Translations under genes and position numbers: made by a program | In this document: in pieces, positions 7,211 through 15,016 of the stretch | Position numbering within the stretch: the stretch's first letter is position 1 | Layout of the letters: every line of letters begins with the position of its first letter | The notes under the pieces: generated by a model | What the model was told of the DNA's origin: nothing | The model's database searches: none | The model's input: only the letters and a program-made list of their open reading frames with translations | From: JBBSVE01 sp038233815 | GTDB lineage: Bacteria > Pseudomonadota > Alphaproteobacteria > Rhodobacterales > Rhodobacteraceae | Direction: 5' to 3' | Length of the DNA stretch: 15,980 bases | Assembly (NCBI GenBank): GCA_038233815.1 | Contig: JBBSVE010000070.1 | Location: forward strand, 1-15,980

Positions 7211-10200
7211 ATGCGTTTCGCCCGCCTCTCGCTCGAACGCTACGGGCGCTTTTCCGACTGCACGCTTGATTTCAGGCCGGGGCAGCCCGACCTCCATATT
7301 GTCTATGGGGCCAACGAGGCGGGCAAGACCACCTCCCTCGCCGCCGTGTCGGACCTGCTTTTCGGGTTCAAGACGCGGTCGCCCTACAATTTCCTTTACG
7401 ATTATACGCTTCTGCGCGTCGGCGCGGTGCTGGAGGAGGATGGCGAGAGCTTCGCCTGCCGCCGCAAGAAGGGCACTGCGGGCACCCTGCTCGACGACCG
7501 GGACGCGGCGATCGACGAGGCCCCCCTGCTTCGGATGCTGAAGGGCCAGACGCGGGAGACGTTCGGCCTGTCCTTCGGTCTCGACCAGACGGCGCTCCGC
7601 TCCGGGGGGCGGGCGATGGTGGAGGCGAAGAACGATCTCGGTCGCACGCTCTTTGCCGCGGGGTCGGGCCTGACCGGCGTGACCGAGACGCTCAAGGCGC
7701 TGGAGGGCGAGGCCGACCGGATCTGGGGGCCGGGCACCAAGGCCAGCCGCAGCGTCGCGCAGGCCCAGCGCCGGCTGGCGGACGCGCAAAGGGCCATCCG
7801 CGACGATGCGTTGAAACCGAAGGCGTGGGCGGATGCGAAGGCCACAGCCGACCGCGCCCGCGAGGCGCTGGAGGCGCTGCAGGCGCAGCGCGCTGCGGTG
7901 CGGGCGGATCTGCGTGCCGCGGAACGGGTGCGCCGGATCGCACCGCTGGTGCGGCAGCGGGCGTCACCAGTGGGGGCGCTTCACACCCACGCGGACACGG
8001 TCGATCTGGGCCGCGCGCGGGAGGATGTGGCGATCCGGCTGATCGCGGAGGTCGCCGATGCCACCCGCGCCCGGTCCGAAGCCCTGCATCTGAGCGCGGA
8101 GGTGGAGGAGCGTCGGGGCCGCGTGACCGCCGACCCCCGCGTGCTGGCCGAGGTGGACGGGATCGACGCGCTTTTGGCCGAGGCGGGCGCGGAAGCGAAG
8201 GCCGGGCGCGACATGGTCGGGCTCCGCGACGAGCGGGCCACCGCCGTGGCACAGGTCGCCCGCCTGCGGGCGGAGGCCGGGGGCAATGCGGACGCGGCAC
8301 CGGAGCGGGACACGGCCGAACGGTTGAGGGATCTGGCCCGCATCCACGGCGACCTCTTGGCATCGGGGCGCGAGATCGCCGAACAACGCGAGGCCATCGA
8401 TGCCCGCCGGGCCCGCGCAAGGCCGGTCGAGCCTGAGGACCGGGCGGAGGGCGATGCGCTGATCGACGCCGTCGATGTGGCCCGCGCGCTCGGCCCCGAT
8501 GCGGATGCCCGCTGCGAGGCAGCGCAGCGCAAGGCGGTTGCGGCGTCGGGGGCCGCTGCGGAAGCCATCGCCCGGCTCGTCCCATGGGTCGGAGACATCG
8601 ACGCGCTGAGGCTGCTGCCGACCGGCGGGCAGGAGGAGATCGAGGCGACACGCGACGCTCTTTCCGCGCTCATGGCAGGGATCGGACGGGACGAGGACCA
8701 GGCGCGGCGGTCCGGCGATCAGGCCGACGCGGACGCGCTCCGCATCGCGCAGGTGACCACCGGCACCGCCGTCTCCCCCGAGGAGATCGCGCAGGTCCGT
8801 GCCGCGCGGGACGCGCACTGGCAGCCGCTGCGTGGCCATATCCTGACCGGCGCACCACTCGACACGCCGGACCGCGCGGTCGCGGACTTCGAGGCGCGCG
8901 TGGTTGAGGCGGATACGCAGATGAACCGGAGGGTTGCGCTTGCCGACGGGTCGGGGCGGCTCTCGCTGCTTGAACAGACCCGGGCAATGCACGCGCTGGA
9001 CGCGGCGCAGGCGTGGGAGCGCGCCGCCGCCGCGAAGGTCCGGCAGGCGGATCTGCAGACGGCATGGACCGGACGGCTGGCGGATGCGGGGCTGCCGGAC
9101 CTGGGTCCGGTCCGTCTGCTGGCCTGGCAGGCGCATCGCAAGGCGGCGGAGGAGGCGGACACGCTGGCCCGGACCCTGTCGGCGGACGCGGACCGCTTGC
9201 AATCGCAGCGGGACGGCGCGCGAGTGGGTCTATGCACCGCACTCGGCATCCCCGACGACGGCACCGCCCTTGCGCCCGTTCTGACGCGGGGAGAGCGGCG
9301 GCGCGGGGAGATCGAGGAGGAGCGTCAGCAGATCCGCCTCTCTCAATCCGCGCTGGCGGAGGTTGCGGCGGATGCGGCCACGCTGGACCGGCGGCACAAA
9401 CGGCACGCGGCGGAGGTTTCAGTCAATGCTGCGGCCTGGGCGGTGGCTGCGGCGGGCCTCACGCTCGATGTCGCGAATTGCGGCAAAGTGCTGGGGCGGC
9501 TCGACGATCTGCGACTGGCAGTGGATGCGGTGGCACGGCTCGACCACCGGATCGAGGGCATTGCCCGCGACGCGCGCGATCACGCCGCCCGCGTGGCTGA
9601 TGTGGCCCACCGGGTCCGCGTTCCGCCCGGCGACGACGCGCTGCGCACCCTGCGCGACATGGCCGCCGCCGCCCGCACCGCTGCCACCGAACTCGCGCTG
9701 CTGGAGGAGGAGGCGCGTCGCCGCACGCGCGACCATGACGAGGCACAGGCACGGCTGCTGGCCACCGAGGAGGCGATGGCACCGCTGCTCCGGGACACCC
9801 GCGCCGCGACCCCGATGGATCTGGCCGAAGCGGTCGAGCGGTCGCGCGCCCGGCGAGACCTTGTCGCGCAGATCGCCGCATTCGAGCGCCAGATCGAGGA
9901 GGCGGGCGACGGCCTGCCGCTGGACGCCCTGATCGCCGCCGTGGCGGACACCGACCCGGACGCGACGGCGCAGCGGGTCTCGACGCTGACGGCCAGCCTC
10001 GAGCGGCTCGACGCCGATATGCGCGACGCGGCGATTGCCCATGGTGCTGCGCGGACCTCGTTCGCCGGACTCGACCCCGAGGGCGCCTCCGCCGCCGATG
10101 CCGCCGCCGACGCCGAACAGGCGCGCGCGGAGCTTGAGGCGCTGGCCGGGGACTACATCCTGAAGCGCGCGCAGGCGGTCATGCTCAAATGGGCGATCGA

Positions 10201-10633
10201 GAGTTACCGTGCGCGCAATCAGGACCCGATGCTGCTGCGCGCGGGGGCGCTCTTCTCCACCCTCACGACGGGGCGCTACGCGGCCTTGCAGGTGGACACC
10301 GACGCCCCCCAGCCGCGCCTGCTGGGTCTGCGCGACGACGGCCGCACGATGGTCGAGGTCGACGCGATGAGCGAGGGCACCACGGACCAGCTGTTCCTCG
10401 CACTCAGGCTCGCGGCGCTGGAGCGGTCGGTCGCGGCGGGGATCAGCCTGCCTTTCCTCGCCGATGACCTTTTCGTCAATTTCGACGACGAACGGGCCGA
10501 GGCCGGGTTCCGCGTGCTGGCCCAGGTCGCGGGCACCACGCAGGTCCTGTTCTTCACCCACCATCCGCATCTGGCGGCGATCGCGAAATCCGTCGTCGGG
10601 GCCGATCTCCATTCCGAATGCGCGCTAGGCTGA
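7211..10633 (+). CDS. SbcC/YhaN-like AAA/ABC-type ATPase, partner of the upstream nuclease
   Basis: This is a large Rad50-like ATPase predicted to clamp DNA and drive the SbcD-like nuclease. It has 1140 residues. The N-terminal half-ATPase has Walker A GANEAGKT (33-40). The C-terminal half has the ABC signature in MSEGTTDQL (1053-1061), Walker B LPFLADD (1080-1086) and an H-loop FFTHH (1114-1118). Residues about 190-1000 are Ala/Arg/Glu/Asp-rich and helical, as expected of coiled-coil arms. No CxxC zinc hook occurs; the five cysteines (in SFACRR, DARCEA, GLCTAL, ANCGKV, HSECAL) are isolated. That fits YhaN-type proteins more than classical SbcC. A GGAGGG site lies 7 bases before the ATG and the nuclease stop is 3 bases upstream, so the pair is coupled. 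A role in DNA repair or end processing is inferred from family. Confidence 0.92.
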   Translation: MRFARLSLERYGRFSDCTLDFRPGQPDLHIVYGANEAGKTTSLAAVSDLLFGFKTRSPYNFLYDYTLLRVGAVLEEDGESFACRRKKGTAGTLLDDRDAAIDEAPLLRMLKGQTRETFGLSFGLDQTALRSGGRAMVEAKNDLGRTLFAAGSGLTGVTETLKALEGEADRIWGPGTKASRSVAQAQRRLADAQRAIRDDALKPKAWADAKATADRAREALEALQAQRAAVRADLRAAERVRRIAPLVRQRASPVGALHTHADTVDLGRAREDVAIRLIAEVADATRARSEALHLSAEVEERRGRVTADPRVLAEVDGIDALLAEAGAEAKAGRDMVGLRDERATAVAQVARLRAEAGGNADAAPERDTAERLRDLARIHGDLLASGREIAEQREAIDARRARARPVEPEDRAEGDALIDAVDVARALGPDADARCEAAQRKAVAASGAAAEAIARLVPWVGDIDALRLLPTGGQEEIEATRDALSALMAGIGRDEDQARRSGDQADADALRIAQVTTGTAVSPEEIAQVRAARDAHWQPLRGHILTGAPLDTPDRAVADFEARVVEADTQMNRRVALADGSGRLSLLEQTRAMHALDAAQAWERAAAAKVRQADLQTAWTGRLADAGLPDLGPVRLLAWQAHRKAAEEADTLARTLSADADRLQSQRDGARVGLCTALGIPDDGTALAPVLTRGERRRGEIEEERQQIRLSQSALAEVAADAATLDRRHKRHAAEVSVNAAAWAVAAAGLTLDVANCGKVLGRLDDLRLAVDAVARLDHRIEGIARDARDHAARVADVAHRVRVPPGDDALRTLRDMAAAARTAATELALLEEEARRRTRDHDEAQARLLATEEAMAPLLRDTRAATPMDLAEAVERSRARRDLVAQIAAFERQIEEAGDGLPLDALIAAVADTDPDATAQRVSTLTASLERLDADMRDAAIAHGAARTSFAGLDPEGASAADAAADAEQARAELEALAGDYILKRAQAVMLKWAIESYRARNQDPMLLRAGALFSTLTTGRYAALQVDTDAPQPRLLGLRDDGRTMVEVDAMSEGTTDQLFLALRLAALERSVAAGISLPFLADDLFVNFDDERAEAGFRVLAQVAGTTQVLFFTHHPHLAAIAKSVVGADLHSECALG

Positions 10634-10635
10634 AA

Positions 10636-10657
10636 GCCGTGCATCGCTTGACACGGC
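10636..10657 (+). terminator. Hairpin just after the SbcC-like gene
   Basis: The perfect 6-base arms GCCGTG and CACGGC enclose a 10-base loop, starting 2 bases after the stop codon. No T-run follows, so this is not a canonical Rho-independent terminator; it may be a weak or Rho-assisted terminator, or a 3' stabilising stem. A TTGACA hexamer (10648-10653) lies across the loop and right arm, but no good -10 box is found about 17 bases downstream. Confidence 0.4.
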
Positions 10658-10662
10658 AGGCA

Positions 10663-10711
10663 ATGTCGCGAAGGCTTGGGCGCAATACGGGGTCGGACAG
10701 CGATGTCGCGA
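10663..10711. repeat. Two direct copies of ATGTCGCGA upstream of the second TRAP operon
   Basis: The 9-base word ATGTCGCGA occurs at 10663-10671 and 10703-10711, 40 bases apart start to start, near four turns of the helix. The inner TCGCGA is itself palindromic. This is compatible with a regulator that binds two sites on one DNA face, but in GC-rich DNA a chance repeat is possible. No regulator gene for this operon is in the window. Confidence 0.3.
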
Positions 10712-10713
10712 CC
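10691..10713 (+). promoter_or_regulatory. GCGA-tetraloop hairpin in the leader of the second TRAP receptor gene
   Basis: GGTCGGACA pairs with TGTC-G-CGACC to make a 9-base-pair stem with one bulged G (10708) and a GCGA loop of the stable GNRA class. It ends 13 bases before the GGGGAGGA ribosome-binding site of the receptor gene. It could be an mRNA leader structure or a DNA operator. It does not resemble a riboswitch class I know. Confidence 0.4.
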
Positions 10714-10726
10714 GGGGAACGATCCA

Positions 10727-10734
10727 GGGGAGGA
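10727..10734 (+). promoter_or_regulatory. Ribosome-binding site that sets the GTG start of the TRAP receptor gene
   Basis: GGGGAGGA, an almost ideal Shine-Dalgarno sequence, has its GGAGG core 6 bases before the GTG at 10740. It fixes the start codon and gives a normal signal peptide (MKRQLFSAAI) directly after it. Confidence 0.75.
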
Positions 10735-10739
10735 TTTTC

Positions 10740-11756
10740 GTGAAACGCCAACTCTTCAGCGCGGCCATCGCCGCAACGCTTGCCTTCGCGGGGGCGGTGC
10801 AGGCGCAGGACTATACGTTCAAGTTCCAGTCGTCCGATCCGGCGGGGAACCCGAACTTCGGCTACCAGCAGGGCTGGGCCGATCTGGTGGCGGAGAAATC
10901 CGGCGGCAAGGTCAAGATCGAGGTGCTGCCCGTCGGGTCGGTCGTCGAATATAACGAGACGCTGGACGCGGTGGCGGCGGGCATTCTCGACGGGCAGATC
11001 TGCGACAGCAGCTACTGGGCCGGCAAGGACCCGGCGTTTGGGCTGATCTCGAACCCGGTGGGCGCATGGTCCGACCCCGCGCAGATGATCGACTTTGTCG
11101 AGAACGGCGGTGGCAAGGAGATCATGCAGGAGCTTCTCGGCTCCTACGGGCTGCATTTCATCGGCGTCACCACGCCGGGGCTGGAATCGTTCGTCAGCCG
11201 CGTCCCGCTCGACGGAGTGGCGGACCTGAAGGGCCTGAAGATGCGGGCGCCCGAAGGCCCGGTCGCCAACGTCTTTACCGCCGCCGGGGCCGCCCCGGTG
11301 AACCTGCCCTCGTCCGAGGTCTATACCTCGCTCGACAAGGGCGTGATCGACGCGGCCGACTATTCGGTCTTTTCGGTCAACCAGCAGCAGGGCCTGAACG
11401 ATATCGCACCGAACCCGGTCTATCCGGGCTTCCACTCCCTGCCGCTGGTCGAAGTGTCGATGAACAAGGCCAAGTGGGACGCGCTGCCCGACGACATCAA
11501 GGCGATGCTGGAAGAGACCGTGAAGGAGTTCCAGCAGACCCAGCTCAAGGGCAACCAGGCCGCCGACGAGGCGGCGGTGGAGAAGGCGCGCGCCAATCCC
11601 AAGATCACCGTGCATGACTGGCCGCCGGAGGAGCGCGCGAAGTTCCGCAAGATCGCGACCGCGGAGTGGGCGACCACCGCCAAGCAGTCGCCGATGGCGC
11701 AGAAGGTCTATGACACGCTGACCGCCTACCTCAAGGGCAAGAACCTGATGCAATAA
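10740..11756 (+). CDS. TRAP substrate-binding protein, TakP/COG4663-like
   Basis: This is a periplasmic receptor for a TRAP transporter. It starts with GTG and has 338 residues, with a signal peptide cut near AQA-QDY (about residue 22). The conserved Arg that normally binds the ligand carboxylate lies in GLKMRAPEG (R169), followed by AAGAAPVNLPSSEVYTSLDK and GVIDAADYS, then YPGFHSLPL. This pattern resembles the TakP-type (2-oxoacid, 'mannitol/chloroaromatic' COG4663) branch, not the classical DctP branch seen in the first operon. The permease genes follow after a hairpin-containing 57-base gap. The downstream DadA-like oxidase hints that the ligand is an amino or imino acid or a related carboxylate. 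Receptor role is certain, subfamily probable, ligand unknown. Confidence 0.92.
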   Translation: MKRQLFSAAIAATLAFAGAVQAQDYTFKFQSSDPAGNPNFGYQQGWADLVAEKSGGKVKIEVLPVGSVVEYNETLDAVAAGILDGQICDSSYWAGKDPAFGLISNPVGAWSDPAQMIDFVENGGGKEIMQELLGSYGLHFIGVTTPGLESFVSRVPLDGVADLKGLKMRAPEGPVANVFTAAGAAPVNLPSSEVYTSLDKGVIDAADYSVFSVNQQQGLNDIAPNPVYPGFHSLPLVEVSMNKAKWDALPDDIKAMLEETVKEFQQTQLKGNQAADEAAVEKARANPKITVHDWPPEERAKFRKIATAEWATTAKQSPMAQKVYDTLTAYLKGKNLMQ

Positions 11757-11764
11757 GCCTCTCG

Positions 11765-11790
11765 GGGCCGCGTCCTGAACGGCGCGGCCC
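11765..11790 (+). terminator. GC hairpin in the second dctP-dctQ gap (attenuator or stabilising stem)
   Basis: GGGCCGCG pairs perfectly with CGCGGCCC across a 10-base interior that can add two more pairs. It lies 8 bases after the receptor stop and before the permease genes. No T-run follows, so mRNA stabilisation after processing is likelier than full termination. Its position matches the hairpin in the leftward TRAP operon. Confidence 0.55.
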
Positions 11791-11813
11791 GCACACGCCA
11801 AACGGACCCGGAC

Positions 11814-12392
11814 ATGACCGCACACGACCCCACCAAGGACGAGACCGACCTCGCCGCGACGAGCGAGGGCACCGGGCGCACCGCCATTGAGGCGGGCCTG
11901 ATGGGCCGGATCGTCGACCGTGCGGGCTATGTCTTTGCGGCCGGGATCGTGCTGGCGGCGGCGATCCTGCTGCTGGAGGTGTTCCTGCGCTACTTTCTCA
12001 ACAGCCCTACGATCTGGGTGCACGAGACGACGGTGTTCCTTTGCGGGGCGGCGTTCGTGTTTGGCGGGCTCTACTGCACCTGCAAGAACAGCCATATCCG
12101 GGTCGTGCTGCTCTATGACCTGTTCCCGCCCCGCCTGCGCCGGATTGCGGACATCGCGATCTCGCTGGTGTCCGCGCTGGCGGCCGGGTTCTTCGCCTAT
12201 GCCGCCTGGCACATGGTCAAGCGCGCGGTCTGGGCACCCTCTGGCGTGATCCGGCTGGAGACGACGGGGAGTGCGTGGAGCCCGCCGACGCCCGCACTGA
12301 TCAAGATCTTCATTTTCATCGTGATGGTGCTGCTGGTGCTCCAGTTCCTGATCCTCGCCTACAACTACGCCCGCGGCCGGACCGCCGGATGA
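11814..12392 (+). CDS. dctQ: TRAP transporter small permease DctQ (second system)
   Basis: This is the four-helix small membrane subunit of the second TRAP transporter, with 192 residues. It has a hydrophilic N-terminal stretch of about 35 residues rich in Asp, Glu and Thr, then membrane segments at about 38-60, 72-90, 115-137 and 160-182. The DctQ-like motif LEVFLRYFLNSPTIWVHE follows the first segment. No strong ribosome-binding site precedes the ATG at 11814, so an internal start is possible: M30 at 11901 would remove most of the acidic tail. The stop overlaps the dctM start (ATGA). It shares the operon with the TakP-like receptor and DctM. Confidence 0.9.
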   Translation: MTAHDPTKDETDLAATSEGTGRTAIEAGLMGRIVDRAGYVFAAGIVLAAAILLLEVFLRYFLNSPTIWVHETTVFLCGAAFVFGGLYCTCKNSHIRVVLLYDLFPPRLRRIADIAISLVSALAAGFFAYAAWHMVKRAVWAPSGVIRLETTGSAWSPPTPALIKIFIFIVMVLLVLQFLILAYNYARGRTAG

Positions 12393-13705
12393 GCCACCTC
12401 TTCGATCTGTCCGCGCTGGGGATCGGCGGCGGCACGATCCTGATGTTCGTCCTCCTCGTGGTGCTGTTGCTGACGGGGATGCCGCTCGCCTTCGTGACGC
12501 TTCTGGTGGCGCTGATCTTCGCGCTGGGCTGGTTCGGGCCGATGTCGATCCCGCTCATCACCAGCCGGGTCTATTCGTTCGTGATGAACTTCGTGTTCGT
12601 CTCGGTGCCGATGTTCGTGCTGATGGCGGCGATCCTCGATCGCTCCGGCATCGCGCGCGACCTCTTTGACGCGATGAAGATCTTTGCGGGCCGTATCCGG
12701 GGCGGGGTCGCGGTGCAGACGGTGTTCGTGTCCGTCATCCTCGCCGCGATGTCGGGGATCATCGGGGGAGAGATCGTGCTGCTGGGCCTCATCGCCCTGC
12801 CGCAGATGTTGCGGCTGGGATACGACCGGAACCTGTCGATCGGCGTGGTGTGCGCGGGCGGGTCGCTGGGGACGATGATCCCGCCGTCCATCGTGCTCAT
12901 CATCTACGGGCTCACGGCCAACGTCTCCATCGGGGAGCTGTTCACCGCCGCTTTCTTTCCCGGCTTCATGCTGGCGATGTTCTACGTGGCCTATATCCTC
13001 TTCCGGGCCTATTTCTCCGAAGGGATCGTGCCGCCGGTGGACCGGACGGAGATCCCGACCGTCGAAAAGCTGCGCCTCCTGAAGGGTCTGGCGCTGCCGA
13101 TCCTCGTCGTGGCCGTGGTGCTGGGGTCGATCTACGGCGGCATCGCCTCGGTCACGGAAGCGTCGGCCATCGGGGTCGGTGGCGTCGTCGTGTCGACCAT
13201 CCTGCGGGGCGAGTTCTCCTATGCGCTGATGCGGGATGCAGCACTACAGACCCTCGCCACGGTGGGGATGATCGTCTGGATCGGGATCGGGGCGACCGCC
13301 ATCGTAGGGGTTTACAACCTGATGGGCGGGGTCGATTTCGTCTCCGGCATGATCACGGGGGTGTCGGACAATCCCACGGTCGTCGTGCTTTTGATGATGG
13401 CGATCCTGTTCGTGCTGGGGGCGTTCCTCGACTGGGTGGGGATCGCGCTTCTGACCATGCCGATTTTCGTGCCGATCATCAAGTCGATGGGGATGGACCC
13501 GGTCTGGTTCGGGGTGCTGTTCTGCATGAACATGCAGATCTCGTTCCTGTCGCCGCCGTTCGGTCCCGCGGCGTTCTACCTGAAAAGCGTGGCGCCGCCG
13601 GACATCTCGCTTGGCGATATCTTCCGGGCGCTGGTGCCGTTCATCTGCCTCCAGATCATCGCCGTGGGCTTGCTGGTGGCATTTCCCGGCATCACGGGGC
13701 GCTGA
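12389..13705 (+). CDS. dctM: TRAP transporter large permease DctM (second system)
   Basis: This is the large membrane subunit that moves the substrate across the inner membrane with Na+ or H+ flow. The ATG at 12389 overlaps the dctQ stop by ATGA and gives 438 residues, normal for the TakM-like branch. An in-frame start at 12275 would reach far back into dctQ and is not supported. It is hydrophobic throughout, with DctM landmarks VSVPMFVLMAAILDRSGIA, LGTMIPPSIVLIIYG, FLDWVGIALLTMPIFVPI and FLSPPFGPAAFYLK. It lies 6 bases before the oxidoreductase gene, so transport and oxidation are probably co-expressed. The substrate cannot be read from this subunit. Confidence 0.95.
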   Translation: MSHLFDLSALGIGGGTILMFVLLVVLLLTGMPLAFVTLLVALIFALGWFGPMSIPLITSRVYSFVMNFVFVSVPMFVLMAAILDRSGIARDLFDAMKIFAGRIRGGVAVQTVFVSVILAAMSGIIGGEIVLLGLIALPQMLRLGYDRNLSIGVVCAGGSLGTMIPPSIVLIIYGLTANVSIGELFTAAFFPGFMLAMFYVAYILFRAYFSEGIVPPVDRTEIPTVEKLRLLKGLALPILVVAVVLGSIYGGIASVTEASAIGVGGVVVSTILRGEFSYALMRDAALQTLATVGMIVWIGIGATAIVGVYNLMGGVDFVSGMITGVSDNPTVVVLLMMAILFVLGAFLDWVGIALLTMPIFVPIIKSMGMDPVWFGVLFCMNMQISFLSPPFGPAAFYLKSVAPPDISLGDIFRALVPFICLQIIAVGLLVAFPGITGR

Positions 13706-13711
13706 GGCGAC

Positions 13712-15001
13712 GTGACCCATGTCGTCATCGCGGGGGCGGGGATCGTCGGCGTGTCGGCGGGGATCTGGTTGCGCCGCGCCGGGGCGGAGGTGACCCTGGT
13801 GGACCGGGCCGCGCCGGGACAGGGCACGTCCTTTGGCAATGCGGGCGTGCTCGCCGCCTGCTCGATGGTGCCGGTGACGGCACCGGGCCTTCTACGCAAG
13901 GCGCCGCGGATGCTGCTGAACCCGGAGTTTCCGCTGTTCGTGCGCTGGCGCTATCTGGCGCGGCTGGCGCCGTGGCTGCTGAGATATCTGGGCCATGCCA
14001 ATGACGCTGACACCCGCCGCATCGCCGCAGGCCTCGCACCGATTGTGGCGGACAGCCTCGCCCAGCACCGTGCGCTGACCGAAGGGCTGACCGCCGGGGC
14101 CTGGATCGCGCCGTCGGACTATACCTTCGCCTATGCGACCCGCGCCGCGTTCGAGGCCGACGCCTACACCTGGGATCTGCGCCGCGCGGCGGGGTTCGTG
14201 CCGCGCATCCTTGAGGGCTGCGCGGTGCAGGCCTTTGATCCGTCGCTGTCCCCCGCGATCCAATGCCTTGCGGTCGTGGGCGGGCACGGGTTCGTGCGCG
14301 ATCCGGGCGGCTATGTTGCGACGCTGGCCCAGGATTTCACGGCGATGGGCGGACGGGTGGTGCAGGCGGGCGTCCAGGATTTCGACCTCTCCGCCGGCCG
14401 GATCCGGGCCGTCGCGACGGACGCGGGGACGATTGCGTGCGACGGGGCGGTGCTGGCCACCGGGGTCTGGTCGAAACCGCTGATGCGAAAGCTCGGCCTC
14501 GCCGTGCCGCTGGAATCGGAACGGGGGTATCACATCGTCTACAAGGATGCCGTCGGCGGGCCGAAGGGTCCGGTCATGGTCGCCAGCGGCAAGTTCGTGG
14601 CAACGCCGATGGCTGCGGGGCTGCGGTGCGCCGGCGTGGTGGAGTTCGGCGGGCTGGAGGGTCCGCCCTCCCGCGCGCCCTTCGATCTCATGCGGCGCAA
14701 GGTCCGCGAGGCGTTCCCGGACCTGCGGGCGGGTGCGGAGGTCGAGTGGATGGGCCACCGCCCCGCCCCCGCCGACAGCCTTCCGCTGATCGGAGAGGTG
14801 GGGACGACCGGTATCTTTGCCGCCTTCGGCCATCATCACATCGGCCTGACCGCCGGTCCCAAGACCGGCCGCCTGATTGCCGCCCTCATGACGGGGCAGA
14901 CGCCGGGCATCGACATGGCCGCCTATGCGCCGGACAGGTTTGCGCGCGGCGCCGCAATCGGTAAGGTGGCGGCACAAACGTCGACGACCAAAAGAAACTG
15001 A
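13712..15001 (+). CDS. FAD-dependent oxidoreductase, DadA/DAO family
   Basis: This is a flavoenzyme of the D-amino acid oxidase superfamily (COG0665), predicted to oxidise an amine, D-amino acid or imino acid such as D-hydroxyproline or D-proline in the cytoplasm or at the inner membrane. It starts with GTG and has 429 residues, close to DadA. An N-terminal Rossmann dinucleotide fold GAGIVG (8-13) ends its second strand in D31. Then comes the DadA-like TSFGNAGVL (39-47), a second FAD segment VLATGVWSK (247-255), WMGHRPAPADSLPLIG (346-361) and the C-terminal FAD loop GHHHIGLTAGP (373-383). It follows dctM by 6 bases and precedes another TRAP receptor by 15, so its substrate is probably what the operon imports. 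The exact substrate is unknown. Confidence 0.9.
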   Translation: MTHVVIAGAGIVGVSAGIWLRRAGAEVTLVDRAAPGQGTSFGNAGVLAACSMVPVTAPGLLRKAPRMLLNPEFPLFVRWRYLARLAPWLLRYLGHANDADTRRIAAGLAPIVADSLAQHRALTEGLTAGAWIAPSDYTFAYATRAAFEADAYTWDLRRAAGFVPRILEGCAVQAFDPSLSPAIQCLAVVGGHGFVRDPGGYVATLAQDFTAMGGRVVQAGVQDFDLSAGRIRAVATDAGTIACDGAVLATGVWSKPLMRKLGLAVPLESERGYHIVYKDAVGGPKGPVMVASGKFVATPMAAGLRCAGVVEFGGLEGPPSRAPFDLMRRKVREAFPDLRAGAEVEWMGHRPAPADSLPLIGEVGTTGIFAAFGHHHIGLTAGPKTGRLIAALMTGQTPGIDMAAYAPDRFARGAAIGKVAAQTSTTKRN

Positions 15002-15016
15002 CAGGGGACACCAGCG

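Noticed and set aside
9419..10612. Leftward open frame opposite the SbcC-like gene
   Set aside because: The sense frame holds Walker B, signature and H-loop motifs; the antisense product is Arg/Gly-rich without any motif.
10554..12212. 552-codon leftward frame across the second TRAP receptor and dctQ
   Set aside because: It spans three real features including an intergenic leader and has shadow composition.
12275..12388. N-terminal extension of the second DctM
   Set aside because: It overlaps dctQ by over 110 bases and is hydrophilic; the ATGA overlap at 12389 gives the typical membrane start.
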